NCBI RefSeq assembly: GCF_030936135.1
Contig: NC_082603.1
Location: 20,364,880 to 20,428,879, forward strand
Length of the DNA stretch: 64,000 nucleotides
Direction of reading: 5' to 3'
Source: Gavia stellata
Taxonomy: Eukaryota; Chordata; Aves; Gaviiformes; Gaviidae
Both the position numbers and the translations under genes were made by a program. The notes beneath the pieces were generated by a model, which was given only the letters and a program-made list of their open reading frames with translations, did not search any database and was not told where the DNA came from. Positions 27,301 through 41,700 of this stretch are shown piece after piece. The number at the start of each line of letters is the position of its first letter. Positions within the stretch are counted from its first letter, which is position 1.

Positions 27301-30300
27301 CAAGATCTTTTATTCCATTACGCCTGTTGGCAGAAATTAAATGCGGTAATTTTGTTGTTTCAGGTGAGATGTCAGTCTAGTACCTCCCCTACTGGCTGTA
27401 TTTCTAGGTATTATCCTGCCTTAGGAAGAGGCAGGCACTCCACAGCTCTCTGCAGTTCAAAACTCTTTGAAAAGTGCTGTCCCCTTCATGTTTGCATTCA
27501 TAGATTGTTTTCATTTTTCTCATTTGAAAAAGCAAGCTACAGCAGATAACTCTCTTCACTCTTTTTGTTGTTCCACATTTTGGTGCTGGTTAATCTCTTG
27601 TTAGCTTCCTGAACCATCTGGCCTTTAAATACTTCTTACATTTCCAAGAATTTTTAACAGTCACTACCTAAACCTTCAATGCTACTGGATGTTCCAGTGT
27701 ATTCTCAAACCAAGCTTCAACCTACTGTGATTTGGAAAAGATGTTACATATGTTTATTACTAGCAGAAGACTGTGTGGCAGAAACCCAACTATGTACTTA
27801 GGTTGAAAAACATTTCAATGGGTTTTAAGAAAAGCTTTGTTACTAGGTAAAGGCTTAGCGTGAAGCCAGCGTAATCTTGTAACTAATAATATATTAAACT
27901 AAGAAAAATTGTTTAGGAGCAGAACTTGCTATAGTATACCGGAAGGGAACCCACAGAATGAAGGAAATGAACGGTTTGGGTCTGTTAATAGTAAATACTC
28001 TTTATGCCTCCACCCACAGGCACACATCTTACTTGTAGAATTACTACATATCCTAGACCAAACATGAGAACCATAGTAGTTCAGGGAGCTAAACGTATAA
28101 AACTCCCATGACAGAATTAGGTTCTGGGGCAGAGCTGGCTAATGAGCAATAAATAATAGCAGAAGACTATACACTTAATAAAAAGGATTAAAAACCAGCA
28201 AAGCCCCTACCCATTATCTGAGAAAGCTGTAGATTTTGTACATGAAATGAAAGATGGTCCAGTTGTAAAAGATAGTCACACACAGGCCAAATCAAAGTTG
28301 CACAGGCAAATGTAGTTCTATATTTCCTCACTTTTGAATGCTTTATTTTACAGTATTAGAGCTCTTCAGCTGTAAGTTTCTCTTTATATATAGTATGTTC
28401 ATACATCCATATACAAGACTTACTGGAATCCTTTGCAGTATTAAGCCATCTGGGACACGGTGCTATGGGAGTTTGGCATAAAAGGTATACAAATATCTGT
28501 TCTGGTAAAAGTGCTTTCTTTTCAGTCCAAGAGTTGTTTTTTAATAAGCCCAAAGAAGAAAAAAACAACAAATTGGAGTTACAGTGAAGTAAGCTGGGGC
28601 ATCTCATACCTGCAGTGAAGGGAAATGGCTTAGGTGCCTAGAAAGCAAATCGTTTGGCAGAGTCTGGGGCATCTGCCATGACAACCTCCTTCTGGGAGTA
28701 TTCAAAACAGAAAATGCAAAGCACTAACAGATACAAAACTGTATCACCAATGAAAGAAATAGCATGGGGTTTTTTTCTGTAAGAACAAAACCATGAGTTC
28801 TAATTGAGAATATTGGCAAAAAGTGTCTATGTGTGAAATATTTTAAAGGCTTATGCCTTTGAATGTATTAGGTCCAATTTCCAAGGCTGTTGAGAATTTG
28901 CCAGTTGCATCATTTTCAGGTGTAATTATGAGAGATTACTGTTAGAAAAGCTGACTTTCATTTTTGAAGCCCAATCCTGAGAAGATACTGGAAAACCAGG
29001 ACTCACCCTCAGTATTTCTGATCATCCTTTAACAGTTTCTTCTGATGGAGTAATACTGGTAACATAATAGCTTTGCTAGAGAGCTTTTGAAAACTGGTCT
29101 CTCAAGCTTAGAAAATCTGTGTGAAGAAAGTAATAGTTATCATTCAAACTTGACGCCAGACTAATTATTACTTCAAACACAACAAGAACACAGCATCAAC
29201 AGGATTTTTTTTTTTAATCTCTTTGGTACACTGTAGTAGCCACACCTGCATCCTCTTAGAATAAACATATTTCTCTTCTCCTGAATACTTTGCACTTATT
29301 AATTACATATTAATTTGAGCAAAGCATTCATAAATTTGTCCAGAGTTTAGCTCTTCTAGTTTTTCACTCAGTTGATCTTGTTGCCATGCTTCATACAACA
29401 TTTAAATTACACTAGACTTACTTCAAATGCTGTTAGCCCTTGAAATTTCCCTTGCTTAGGGAAGATACTGTGCTTATGGTATACGTGGTAAGGGCCATGA
29501 AGCTGCCTAGTTTCACTTTGCCTTTACCACATTGGTATGACTAATCTAATCAAATTGCTCGTGCTCAATAGTATTATATTTAAGAGTGTCACCTGATCCC
29601 ACAAAGCGCTGGGCTCATATACCCAGAGAAGCCAGGGACCATGAAATAAAGATTCGTTTCTTATCTGCAATACTGTGTTTCACCTTTATTGCACTATCTG
29701 TCTAGCTGACAGTCATTTTAGTTGGACTGCCAAGCTACACCCACAAACTCAAATAGCATTATTAAGTGATTTTCAAAGCAGCCAAACCACATGTTTCATT
29801 CCTCATTTCTTAGACTGGTTGTATACATGCTGATTGTTAAAAATGAGGGCACTGGAAACCAAAGGAATTTAGCATTAAAGAAATACTGTGTTTTATTGAA
29901 AACAATACTGAAACCATAAGTTCTCTGTTCCTGCAGGATCCTGAGCAATGTTCTCTGTCTCTCAAAAAAAACCCCAAAACCCCAGCTGTGCATTTTGACG
30001 TACAATGTATGTCTGACTTGCAAAAAACATAGGTTTTGAAATTTCCCTATAGTTTTCCAGTAGAGGCACAAGCTTCCTTAAGAAATTTAACGTCTGGAAA
30101 ATATGCGTGAGCTTGTATTTTGTAGTCATATTTGCGGCTTTCTTAAAGGTTGTCCATAGACCTCTCTACACCCAGGGATTGAAAATCATTGCCATATAGT
30201 ACACAGACATATTAGCATATAGTAAACATATTTCTTTTAAAGGGGTTTTTCTGAAAATGTTTGTCATTTTTTTCTTGATATGACCTGCAATGGACTGGTG

Positions 30301-33300
30301 GTGCAGATCCCATATGAAATATAATCTGAAATTAATGAGGAGGCCTTAGTTAGGGTACACACTCCCATGGAACATTTTCCTCAAACACCTAGCATTATTT
30401 GGAATTTGGTTTATTTGAAAGGGTCTATGTTGTCAGACTTATTTTGCTGACCAATAATGAAGGACAGAGGGGGACTTTTTCTTAAAGAGCTAAAATAGGC
30501 TTACGAGGAGCTGTTTTGTTTGTGGGGCAGATGAACTCACCCATCAAGAGTATAACAACCTCTCCAGGTTGTACATTACACACATTATCATACAGTGACT
30601 TGATACTGTGTCTTATTATGCAATCCGGGGAATGGAAGAAGCATAAGGAGTAATCCAAAGGAAAGAGAGGGAAACTAATTCTGCTGTTAGCAGAAGAATG
30701 GCACCTCTGTTCTACTTTGCTGTATGGTGCTGTATGGTGCCAGTACCAAAAGAAGACCTGCAGAGATGCTTGGAAATTAGTTCCCTCATCTTGGCTTTCC
30801 CACATTGTTTTTTCACAGCATTTAGCAGACAATTCTTAGTCCTCAAGGGAGATCTTGAATCTCCCTGGAGAAGAAAAGATTCTTTCTATCCATACCGCTC
30901 ATCTTCCTCAACACAAGGCAGGATTGAGGAGATACAGCTTTCAGCCTTCATTTTGCCAGAGACAGGCTTTGAAAGAATATCTTAAATTACTGAGATGTAA
31001 AAAAAATACCTTTAAAGGTGGGGATATCGCGTCTTCCTGATTTGAGCACTGAAAGTAAAGCCATGAACAGCAAGAGAGAGAGTGTTCACCAAGAGGAGGT
31101 TCATCTCTGCCCAGCTCCTGCATGGTCCTGCCTCAGAGAGGTTCTTCTGTCAAAGAAACTGCCCACGCACATGGCCTCTCTGACGTCTGTCCTAACAGCC
31201 ACCCTGGCAGCGCTGGGGACAAGGCTGTGGTCAAGCCACGATGTGAAATTCCTGCTGGGACATTTCCACCGTGTCGGGACTACACTACCATGCTCTGAAC
31301 ATGGTTTGTGTCATAGACCACGAAAGGTTCAGATTTTATCCTTCAGGTTTTATGCGTGATTCCTGTGTCTTTGAAGTTCTGTTCCCACTGAAGATGAAGG
31401 CAAATTCCCGCTGATATTAATGGGGTTAGAATGTGTCCTTGTCTCTATTTTTGCTGTTGTTTCCTTTGTTGCAGTAGACCTATTCCTTTATTAAAGCTTT
31501 TGCCTGGGGGGAAAAGAAAAGGCATGTTACTAAATAAATTATGAAATATTTACATTTGTGAAGCCAACCCCTTATGCCTAGCTCCTCCTCTGATATTAAG
31601 ATGACACTTTTTATAGAGCTACAGCTTCTATACTGCCATTATTCCTCTGTGGATCCAAGACCGGGAGGTGACAAAACCGCAGGCCACCATGAGCCAAGTG
31701 ACAGTAAGTAATATCTAGGAATGCTTGCTGATTTTGACTCAGTACAGTGAGAAACAACTATATTAGACCGATGGTGGTTTACTTAGTGCTGGAGAGCAAG
31801 GTAGGATCAGAGACGAAACCAAAGAGAATGTAAAACTGGGAAGGTTTCTGAACTAAGCTTGATTTTTACCTGAGAATAAAAGGCCATATGTTGTAGAGAT
31901 ATCTGTAATAATAATCTCAAGAGCAAAGTGTTAAAGGCATCAGTTTGCTTATCACTGTTTATGTTCTGTTTATGTTCTTTTGTATTTACTTTTTTGCCTC
32001 CAGTTCTCTCAATGCCACAAGAATGAATGAAGCTAGCTTTGGTGTCACAATCCATAATGAAATGATCTGCAGTTACTCTTGTGGATGTTTTGCATCTCTT
32101 GTTTTCATTGTATTTTTTTATTGGCTTTAAACCTTAATAGTAGCTTCCTTCTTTAAAAAAAATGGTTTAGCATTTTGTTCAAATATGTGTGGTTCAAACT
32201 GTTTAGCTTAGCTTATGAATTTCTCCCTCCTAGATTTACATATTTAATGCTTTTGACTTTGCCTTGCCCCAACTCTTGTAGGTTTGGTAACAGACAGGTA
32301 GCGACTGTCTCTGCGGGTGTTGGTTTGTTGGTTTTTGGTTTTTTTAATACTTGGCTAAGTCACTTCAGTTTATGCCTCTCATTTTTATCTCTCTGGGACA
32401 TAGCCTATGGAGGCTGTATCTGTAAAATGGATAAACGTTAAGTAACTATCATAGTAAATGAAACATCCTGGTAACTGGATTTCTGCATAGTTAATTCCTA
32501 ATAGTTCTCTGTCACCAAACTCAAAGTCTCTGACCTCCCTGGTGTCGCCCATCCTAATGTTCCTTCTGCTCTTCCCTTGCTTTTTCTCTTTTGCTCACCT
32601 TCAGTTGTCTTGTTCTCTCTTCTGAGTTTTCTCCTCCATTTCTCCTGCAAGCTCTCTTTGCTCCCGTTTCTCTGGTTCTTCACGTCTTTGGGCAGTAAAG
32701 AGGAGGGCAGGTTGGTGGGCAGCTGGGAACTGTAGTAATTGTCCCTATTTGCTGTGCAGCATTTCTTCCATGGTCTTTCCTTGGAAAATGTCCCATGCAA
32801 AACTGTCAGTTCCCTCATTCTCACCTTGACTTTCATGAAAAAAATATTTGGAGTAGTTAGAATGCAAGAGAGGAAAAGGTGCAGATTTCCTTTGCACAAT
32901 GCCTAGGATTTACAAGGTCAGTATGTGAATTGGGGCAGTTTCCAGAGCAGGGAAGGAAACAGTTTCTGAAATGTGTACTGATCTGGGCATTTTTAATCCT
33001 GAACATGAAGTGGTGGACAGTAGTGCTGAGCATACTCAAACCAGTGCAAAAATACATTTTAAAAACTGCGCTATAGCGAGAGAAATACTGATTTTGGGCT
33101 GGCAAAATCTTAGCCCAAAAAGGAAACCTGAAAAGAGGCAGACACAAAAGAGCCTTGGAGCTAAATACTCTTACACTTTAGAAAGTCAGAAGTAAGGAAC
33201 AAAAAGAAAACACTTGATGATAGGGCCTTTAATGAGCTTTTGGCAGGTTTTGGAATGTCATGGGGAAACCATGTACTGCTGTAATGTGACATGCTTATTT

Positions 33301-36300
33301 GCAGGCATTAATACATGTGAAGACTATTTTTGGGTTACTGTATTATGATTCACAACTGTGTGGCTAATTTGCCTGCAAAATTTCTATGATTAATAAATTG
33401 GGCAATGCTAGTACAAGTGTACTACAGTGAACCACTGTAGCAATTGCCAGCACTCTAGCAGGCAACATTAAATACTGTGCTCTGCTCCGGTGAAGCTTGG
33501 AATATTTGAATATCAGTTTGCAGTTCCCAAGCTGCAAAGTGACCAAAGGACTGGAAGAATGTTCCTTACTTTTATCCCTCTTGCAGGAGAATCAGAATAG
33601 ACACCAGATACCTTGTGTAGAAATGTCAAACAAACTCAACTGAAAAAAATAAAATCAGGAGGATTTACTAAAATCACTTGAGTAAAAGTGTAACACAGCT
33701 GTTTATAAAAAGCAAGATATATTTTTTCAAGTCCTAATGTTTTGTGTTTAGCAGTTTGAGTAAAATGAACATATCAAATATGCATAGAATAGCATACTCT
33801 TAATACTGGGATAAATCAGTTAAAAAACATAAAAATAAGCATACAATGGGCCTGCATTAAAGATTACATTATGAGCTAGCTCCTGTCTGAGGCCAAGATC
33901 TGAAAGTGCTACAACTGCTTTCTGAGTTCATATGCAGCTTCTTTTACTGCATTCATGCCGAGTTCATAAGGATTATGAGAAAATTCAGCAGATTAGGCCT
34001 TTAATCTGGTATCTCCAATCTCAGTAGAAAAGCGTCAGCTATGGCTAAGCTACTCAGGGTATCGGGGTACCTAGAAAACACTGATATTGATATCCTAGCT
34101 TGAAATTTCAGGTCAGGCTCTCCACCTTGTACTATGAAGAATTTATTCCCTGCTACATGGAGGTTTTTTCCCACACTTTGCCTAACATAAATTCCTATTC
34201 ATGTCCATTCTTATTTTTAAATTTGTGCCTTTTTAACAAATCTCTTGTGAAATAAAAGAGGTGCATCATATTCTTGCATCACATTCTGAGCACAGTTAGG
34301 CTTTGGCTTACACCGAGCTTTTAGAAGACGCTGCCAGCACTACTCCATCTCCTGAATGTTTTAGCCAGGGCATAGGCAGTTTACACGTTCTGAAGCAATT
34401 ACTGTACTAAGTACCTAGTGATGTGTCTTTCCCAGAAACTGAAAATAAAGGTATAAAAGAGATCCACACAATAATTTATGGGCGTTAACGTATGGGTGGA
34501 AGTTTCTCTGGGGATAATTATGTGACTATGCTAATAACACCAAGGATGCTTTGATACATTAAAACAAAATCTCACAATGATGTTCTTGAGCATATCATTA
34601 CCGTCAGGAGTCAAGAGTGTATATATTTAAACAGGAGAGAGGGATGAGAGAGGCCCATATGTCTTCACCAAAATAACCCTTCTCCCTTCACATCGCAGGC
34701 AGGCTGAGGAAGCCCTGTTTGATAGAGGTGCTTACATTACATGGGTTTACTGGATACTCCCTGTTTTGAGAGCAGAGAACTACACAAAGTATGCTGAGAG
34801 GGGAGCAGCGTGTGTGGTTTGCAAGGATAGCTGGAAGAATGGGCATTACTGACAGGGAAATGATCAAAACCTCCTGGGCTTTGCAGGACTTCTGTACTTT
34901 TTAAAAGTGCAGTCTAGCACACTTTGAAGCAGACTTTGCTGTGGTTCAGAAATACCCCTGCAAACCTCTGTGACAAGTCCAAGTACCAGGCTAAGTTAGC
35001 ATGCCTTGGAGAAGGGAAGGTTCCCAGCTCCCAGAGCTTCCCTTGACTTGCTGGCAGAGAGCTGGCGTGGAGCCCCAGGTGTCCTTGAGAAATTCTCCAA
35101 TACATTGCTCGTCACTCCCATCATGAGGGCTCAGTACATTTTCAGTTGTTGTGGAGAGACCAGAAGCAATCCCACCATAAAGGCTGCCCTCTGAAGTGGG
35201 CGCAGGCTGCAATGCCGGTGCCTGTTTTCCAGTGTTGTAGTTGCCCAGCTGGAATTAAACTTCACACAGTTTAGGGTTTTTATGCCTTCAAATTTATTTT
35301 TTTTTAGCTCTTCTTCCAGTGAGGCTAATGTCTAATCCTTTGACGTCTTTCATTAAATCTGTGGAAAATTGCAGTCTTGTAACACAGCAAACCACTACCC
35401 TAACAATCCACAATTACGGGTGTTATAGAAGCATCTATGGGGATACCGGGATTTACAGAAAAATTGTCAGGAAATTTTTTTGAGCAGTGACAGGGAGACA
35501 GACTTGTGCGCTTGCTCTGGGATGGCAGTGGCCATGGTGAGGGTAGGGGTAGGAGACGTCCTGGTGGGTGAGCGAGTGGCAGGCGTGTAGTTGGAGAGGC
35601 TGGATTTGCATTTCCTGCCCCTTGTGAGCTTGTCAGGCGTGCTGGGACCGAGCCTCGGCTTGTAGAAATGATTACAAGGCAATTTATACCAAACAACGAT
35701 CCCTGCTGTTGTGTTTGTTACAACCTTGGCTGCAGTACAGTAATGTTTAGTGGATTAATAACGTCTGCTTTTGGCCTCTCCTACTCCCTCGGCAAACAAT
35801 TTTCATGTCATAATACATGTTCTCTTTAGTCCACCTAGACCAGAGCCCAAGGGTCAGAATAGCCATACCTGCACGCTGAGCAGAAGAGACTCTGGGTTTC
35901 CAGATGAGAGACCAGCTTTCTCCCCTCCCCATGCCAGGGTCCGAGACTTCTGCCCTTTTGCAGGATCAGCTTTGCTGGGCAGGTCCCCCTGAAATCGCAG
36001 AGGGGGCAGTGCCAGAGGTCCCCTTCCACAGAAGAAGGTCTGTCCAGTCAAAAGGAGAGCAGTGGGCAGCAAAGGCATCACAGAGTCACTGAGACAGGCA
36101 GATATTTGTTGAGCATTTGGCATTTTGAAAAAGAACAGCACATTTTAAAATTAAAAACTCTATGAATACCTATATAAAATATGCAAAAACAAGTATTTCA
36201 CACCAACGATTGATCACAGTGCATGCTGTGAGGGCATATGAGGTTGAGTAGGTAGCGTATGGTCTTGCCTTTCACAGGGAGCCTGAGAGTTACAAACCCT

Positions 36301-38020
36301 TTAAAAATCTGTATGGTTTATCTTGTTGATTATCAGTCTTTTTCAGGAAACAAAGACTCAGCCCATGTTTCATAATGTGTGTAGCAGAAATACCGCGATA
36401 TGCAAATATGGAAGTTACACAATGAAAGCAAAACTGAATTAAAACTGTTTACAGTCAAAAAACGAGAGAACCAGAACTGCAGCCTTTTTATTGCTACACC
36501 ACTGAAATGAGTGTGTGCACAACCTGGCCATTTGGGTGCTTGTAACGTTCGGTTGTACAACTGTTTCTCTCCATCTTCCCACTGCTGTTTATGCCTCTTC
36601 AGTAACAGCTAAAATGGAGGCTACCGATCTTGGGTATCATGAAAGAGGAATGTTGTACGTAGTCTTGTGAAACTTTATGACTGCTATTGATTGATCAAAT
36701 AATTAAGAATAACAATCAGCACTGAAGTGATGGACAGTTGACTTTTAGCCTGGGGAGAGGGCTGTGGCAACACTGTCGTGATAGCTGGTGGATGGAGACT
36801 CTTTGTTATTGAACTCTGTGACAAAAATGCTGTGGCTGAGCATCTACCATAAGAAATACAGGTTGTGTCCAGGTGCCCTCTGATGCACCAGGGTGAACTG
36901 CACCAGCAGTATCTCCAGTGAAGGATTTCTCGCCATTCCTGTACACTGAGGTCATGTGTGGGCAAGATACAAGAGTTCAGACAGGTTAGGTTAGGTTAGT
37001 GTCTGCCATGGAAAGGTGGACAAGAGAAATTAATTTTATCTTGGCTTATCTGAGTGATGCCCTACCGTCCCACTGCTTGGCATTCTGTGTCACTGGCAAT
37101 TTTCACTGCCACAGATAGGTGCTGCTTGACCACAGCTAGTAAAACAACGAAAAGTAGATATGTAAAACAATTCGACAAGCATCAGAGAAAAAACATTATC
37201 AAGCAAATTATTTATCATATATTATTTGGTCGTATGCAGGGAAAAGACGAAGTCCTGTTTCGTGCAGAATATCTAAACTATCTACATTATTTTCACTGAG
37301 CTATAAGACTCGGGTTTGCCTTCAGTCCAGATCCACAAAATATAAAATCTATTCTTGGACAATTCTCCTCGTTAAGCAGGCCAGATACATTATTTTTATT
37401 TCTTCAAGAAGTATGCACAAATGTTTTCTGAAATTAATTTGTTTGGTACTTTGTACACTTTGTTGTTTGGTTGGTTTTTCAGGGTGAAAAGGGAAGGAAA
37501 TTTTCAACAACTTCTTGAGGTTATGGGGCGTTTCTTGATATCTACTTCCTTTTAAGACACTGTTGTGGAGAATCAGTGGTATGGACTATGAACACAGCAA
37601 AACAGAAATATTAGCAGGACCAGACTGGAGTTTATATTAGCAATTCAGAAAAAAAAGTACAAGTGAGATATAACCCTGTAAATACATTTAGGAACATATG
37701 ATATACAGATACGGATTTGAAATCTGAACCCAAGAGTGTATCAGGATTTTAAAATTAGCTTTGTCTTTATAGCAAGTCCATGCAAACTTCAGGTCCTAAG
37801 CCTGAGACTGGAGGTATTGAAAATTAACAACCATGTTTGTTGTAGTGTGAAAATGTAGATGAAATAACATTTTCCTTCAAATATTTTCTTCTCTTTTCTT
37901 TTCAGTTTTTTTCCTAATTGTTTCCATTTTTCCTTTGGCAGCTATAAAACATTGTAACCAACCACAAATAAGTATAAAGATGGAAGAGGGAGACTGTAAA
38001 CAGACTCTTTTTGCCCTTAA
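24331..38020. other. Intergenic, no gene seen
   Basis: About 13.7 kb without a supported gene. Contents are mostly AT-rich unique sequence and short open frames without splice context. A promoter/poly(A)-like stretch near 29430-29740 might be an old solo LTR (see findings). Short local duplications occur, such as TGCTGTATGG twice near 30718-30737. Conserved regulatory elements could be present but cannot be recognised from one sequence. Confidence 0.5.
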
Positions 38021-38026
38021 TTTATT
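38021..38026 (-). terminator. Candidate DNASE2B poly(A) signal
   Basis: TTTATT on the plus strand is AATAAA on the DNASE2B strand, about 690 bases past its stop codon. It is one of several possible hexamers downstream, so this is a weak call. Confidence 0.22.
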
Positions 38027-38719
38027 TTGCTTATTCATCTTTTGGACATGTTTGTTTATAAGATTGCTGTACATGAATAAAAGCACTAGAAATACTCCCA
38101 AGCTATTGGTTACAAATGATTTAAAGCTCCTCTCTTCTCTAAAAATTAATCATGTAAAAATGAAGCCTTCTTGTCCACAGATCTACTCGTCTCCCTGTCT
38201 GTATCCAATTCTGTCAGCTCTTTAAGAGATTCACCCCAAACTGCGCAGAAATGCTGTCACTGATCTCAACAGCGCCTGGAATACGGGGTGATTTTGAAGC
38301 ATTTTGGGGTACTTTTCTCTTGCTAACTGCCCAGCCCTGACAGCCTAGCTAGCAAGACAGGTTCCTGTTGTTCCTCCCATCCCATGTCGAGCATCACTCA
38401 CAAGTTCCCTTGGGGACACCCGTCCATGGTCACTCACAGCGATGTGCTTCGGTGCAGCCGTGTGCAGCAGCGTTGAGGCCGAGGGCCGAGGGGAGAGCAG
38501 AGCGTGGCTCAGCGCACCCAGAGCCTGCTGGGCCAGCACCCAGAGAAAAACAGCCACAATTTACCTGCAAAGCACCTGCTTTTATAGCTAACAAGGTGAA
38601 GGTCTAACACATCTGGCGACTCACAGGGCCATTTTTCAGAGTGAAAATACAGTTTAAGGGAGACGTTTCCTACACTTTCTATGTAACAAGGGGCTGTGCT
38701 GTTTCGGAGGAATGGTTCA

Positions 38720-41700
38720 TTATATCGATGTGGAAGCATCACTGCAGCTTTCATAGTGGATCATCAAATGTCTGAAGGCTTTGTAGATGTGTTCGTTCTG
38801 CGTACAGATGAACCCACCACTTCTCCAAGCTTGCTCGGCAGCACGGTTTAAATCTCCGATGCAGGTCCACTGATCTTTGTATTCCTTTGAAACAGCCCAT
38901 TTGGAATGATCATTAATGGAATAAAAGGTGGAATTCAATGGTGTCCCTATTAGGTTTATGTTGTAGACGTGGTAGTTGAGAGAGCAATTTGAGGGGAGTT
39001 TTTGGCCGGAATGCTGCCAGGATTCAGCCAACAAATCGGTCTTCAGTTCCTGAGCCACCCAGGCCACGTAGATATCTGTGGAATAACACAGGGTGTGGGA
39101 AATTAGTCTTTCACGTTCCTTCATTTAAGAGGGGACTGAAAAGCATCGCCTAAACTGGGCTTGTTTCATTCAAATGCATGAAGTGGGGCAGAAGGGATTT
39201 TGCCCCCTCCCCTTGTTTTGACTTTTGTTTCAGAAGTTCATTTCTACTTTTCCTCCTTCTCCTGGAAAACCTGTTACAAACAATCAGCAGGAATAAAAGG
39301 AAAGGAAAAAAAATTCAAGCCTTCTTCATAACAAAACCAGATGATTCAAACCCCATTTTTGTTCTTTATTGTTACTGTTGAATAGCAGGAAATAAATTTT
39401 CTGAAAAATCCCATTATTGAACACCTTAAGAAGGTGTTGGAAGGACCAGACAGCTTTTTTGTTTTGTGGGGCCGAGAGAATATTATGATGGGACACCTTT
39501 CCCTGCTCTCTGTTACATTTATTTCTGAAGCTGAACTTCTTTTTTCCCCTCAGAGAAAATACTAATTGTCAAAGAATATATTAATCACTTATTACTTGCT
39601 TGAGAATGTGTGGCAGATAGAGCAACAGGTTCTCTTACCATCTATGTACAAGTGTGACTTTGCAAAGTGGAGAAAGGTTTCCCTGTGAGCTGACTGGAGT
39701 TTGGAGAGGTGGCGCAAGGGGACCGAGGGCAGCCTGGACCCTGCACAGAGCTTTTGCAGATTTGGGAGATCAGCTTGGAAGATGTTAGGGATGGAACAGC
39801 TGTAGATTCCTGGATTATAACTCAGCATCTGTTGGTCTGAGAAAAACCCAAAGAAATGAACACATACAGAATTAAAATGGGTTAAAGCAAAGGAATCAAG
39901 AGAGTAAAGTTCTGCGTTGGAAAGGAGACCTAAATCCTTCTTAATCTTCACAGCCTATCTCCTGGAGGAGTTCAGTGTCAAAGTATCTTATTTTAGCAAC
40001 CAAAACCTTGTTTAATTGCTTTGTACTCTGACTGGCCTTGCAGCACGTAGCCTGGCTGGGAGAGTATGCTCAGGTTTTTCCACTTACACCTCATTATTCT
40101 TAGCAGAACTGTTAACAGGTGGTCTCAGTCCACTGCCACTTCCACCCGTGCTCATCTTCAAGCCTCTAAGCACACAGTGCTCAGACGGCATAGTAAATTC
40201 AAGCCTGTCCGTATTTACAGGAGTAGTTTCCAGTCAGTTACGGTTGCCAAGCCACATGCAAACAGAAGAGCTGCCAAAGGGTCTAGTGTGGTTTTAGGGA
40301 GAACAGAGCTTGACTTTCAGCGTCTAGATTGACTTAGCAGAAGAAAATTACTTTTCTGTACAGTGTGCACCTTAACTGTAGAAGCCCTTGCCACAGATAT
40401 GGTAAAGAGCAAGGGAACAAATGGGCTTATTAAATGAGTTCATGGAAGACCAGTCCATCAGGAACTTTCAGTCTTTCCGGCTCGGGAAATCCCTGAACCA
40501 CAGATTACCAGAAACTGGGAGGATGGAGCAGGAAAAGCATTACTGTATGCCTCCCATGTTCTTGTTCTCTTTCCCTAAACACACGCATAGATGTGCTTCC
40601 ACAAACAAGAACCTGGTTCAGATGCTCTGGGCTGTGGCCAGGCTGGCCATTTGCACAGCTTCTGTGTTTCATTAGTATCATTTGAGGCTTGTAACTGAGA
40701 AAAGAGTGAAAAACAGTGTGAAAAGCTTTAAGGAACATACCAGTATGATTTCTTATAGCACCTTTTGATAGTCCCTTTTCAGGATTCCAGTACCAGATAT
40801 CACTGTCAGATTGTTCTGAATCTTATGGGTATAGATTTCTTTTTTTTATTATTTTTAGTATTGGTATTTTATGTGGCAAAAGGTATCTGGGGAAACTCTG
40901 GGTGATATTTATTCCATACTTCATATTCTGATGTGTCCAGGCTACTACTCCAGCTCACGCAGTGGTTGCCTTACATTTTAGACAATTGCAGCTGAATGAG
41001 CTATTACTGTTAAAAATTATTAACTTTATATTTCCAAAGCATTTTGTATGCACGGACTGAATTTACCCTTGATACACATTTGTGACTATTATTATCCCAG
41101 TAATCCCCATGGGGAGATGGAGACAGAGTGGTAGGGTAAATTTCCCACATTCATACAGGAAATTGTTGGATAAACATAACTGAAGCCAAGAATGCTGTTT
41201 CCAGGCCCCGCTTGGCTTCCCAGTCTGACAACAAAGGACAAGAACAAGCAATTTTTGAGACGAAGCCTCAAGGAAAGCAGAGAGGTGCAGCAGGGCAAAG
41301 GCTTTCTTAGGGAGAAGCTTTTCATACCTATTTCTATGAACTGGTCATATTTGAAGGTTATACAGATGGCTGTCTGTCCGTAGGACTCCCCAGTAGCTGG
41401 ATACCCATAACCATCCTCAGGGATGGGAGGGAACAGGGGCACGCTGTGAATCACCCAGAAGCCTTGTGATTTGTCCAAGAGCAGAAATCCTGTCAAAGAA
41501 TAGTTATTGCAAATGAGTTAAGGGGGAAAAAGCCCTGCGATGATACGCTGTGTCCTACTTTGGATTTGCTGCTGCAGACACCACACTTCAATGTGTTAAT
41601 GTCCACAGTAAACTGGCTCTAGAGTAGATTAATGGATTATAGGAGACACTAATATTGTATTAAAATAGCATTAATTCTGTCTTGCATAGCCTAACTCAAA

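Noticed and set aside
36982-36999. Telomere-like GGTTA repeats
   Set aside because: Only about three copies of a pentamer, not the vertebrate TTAGGG unit. Chance simple sequence.
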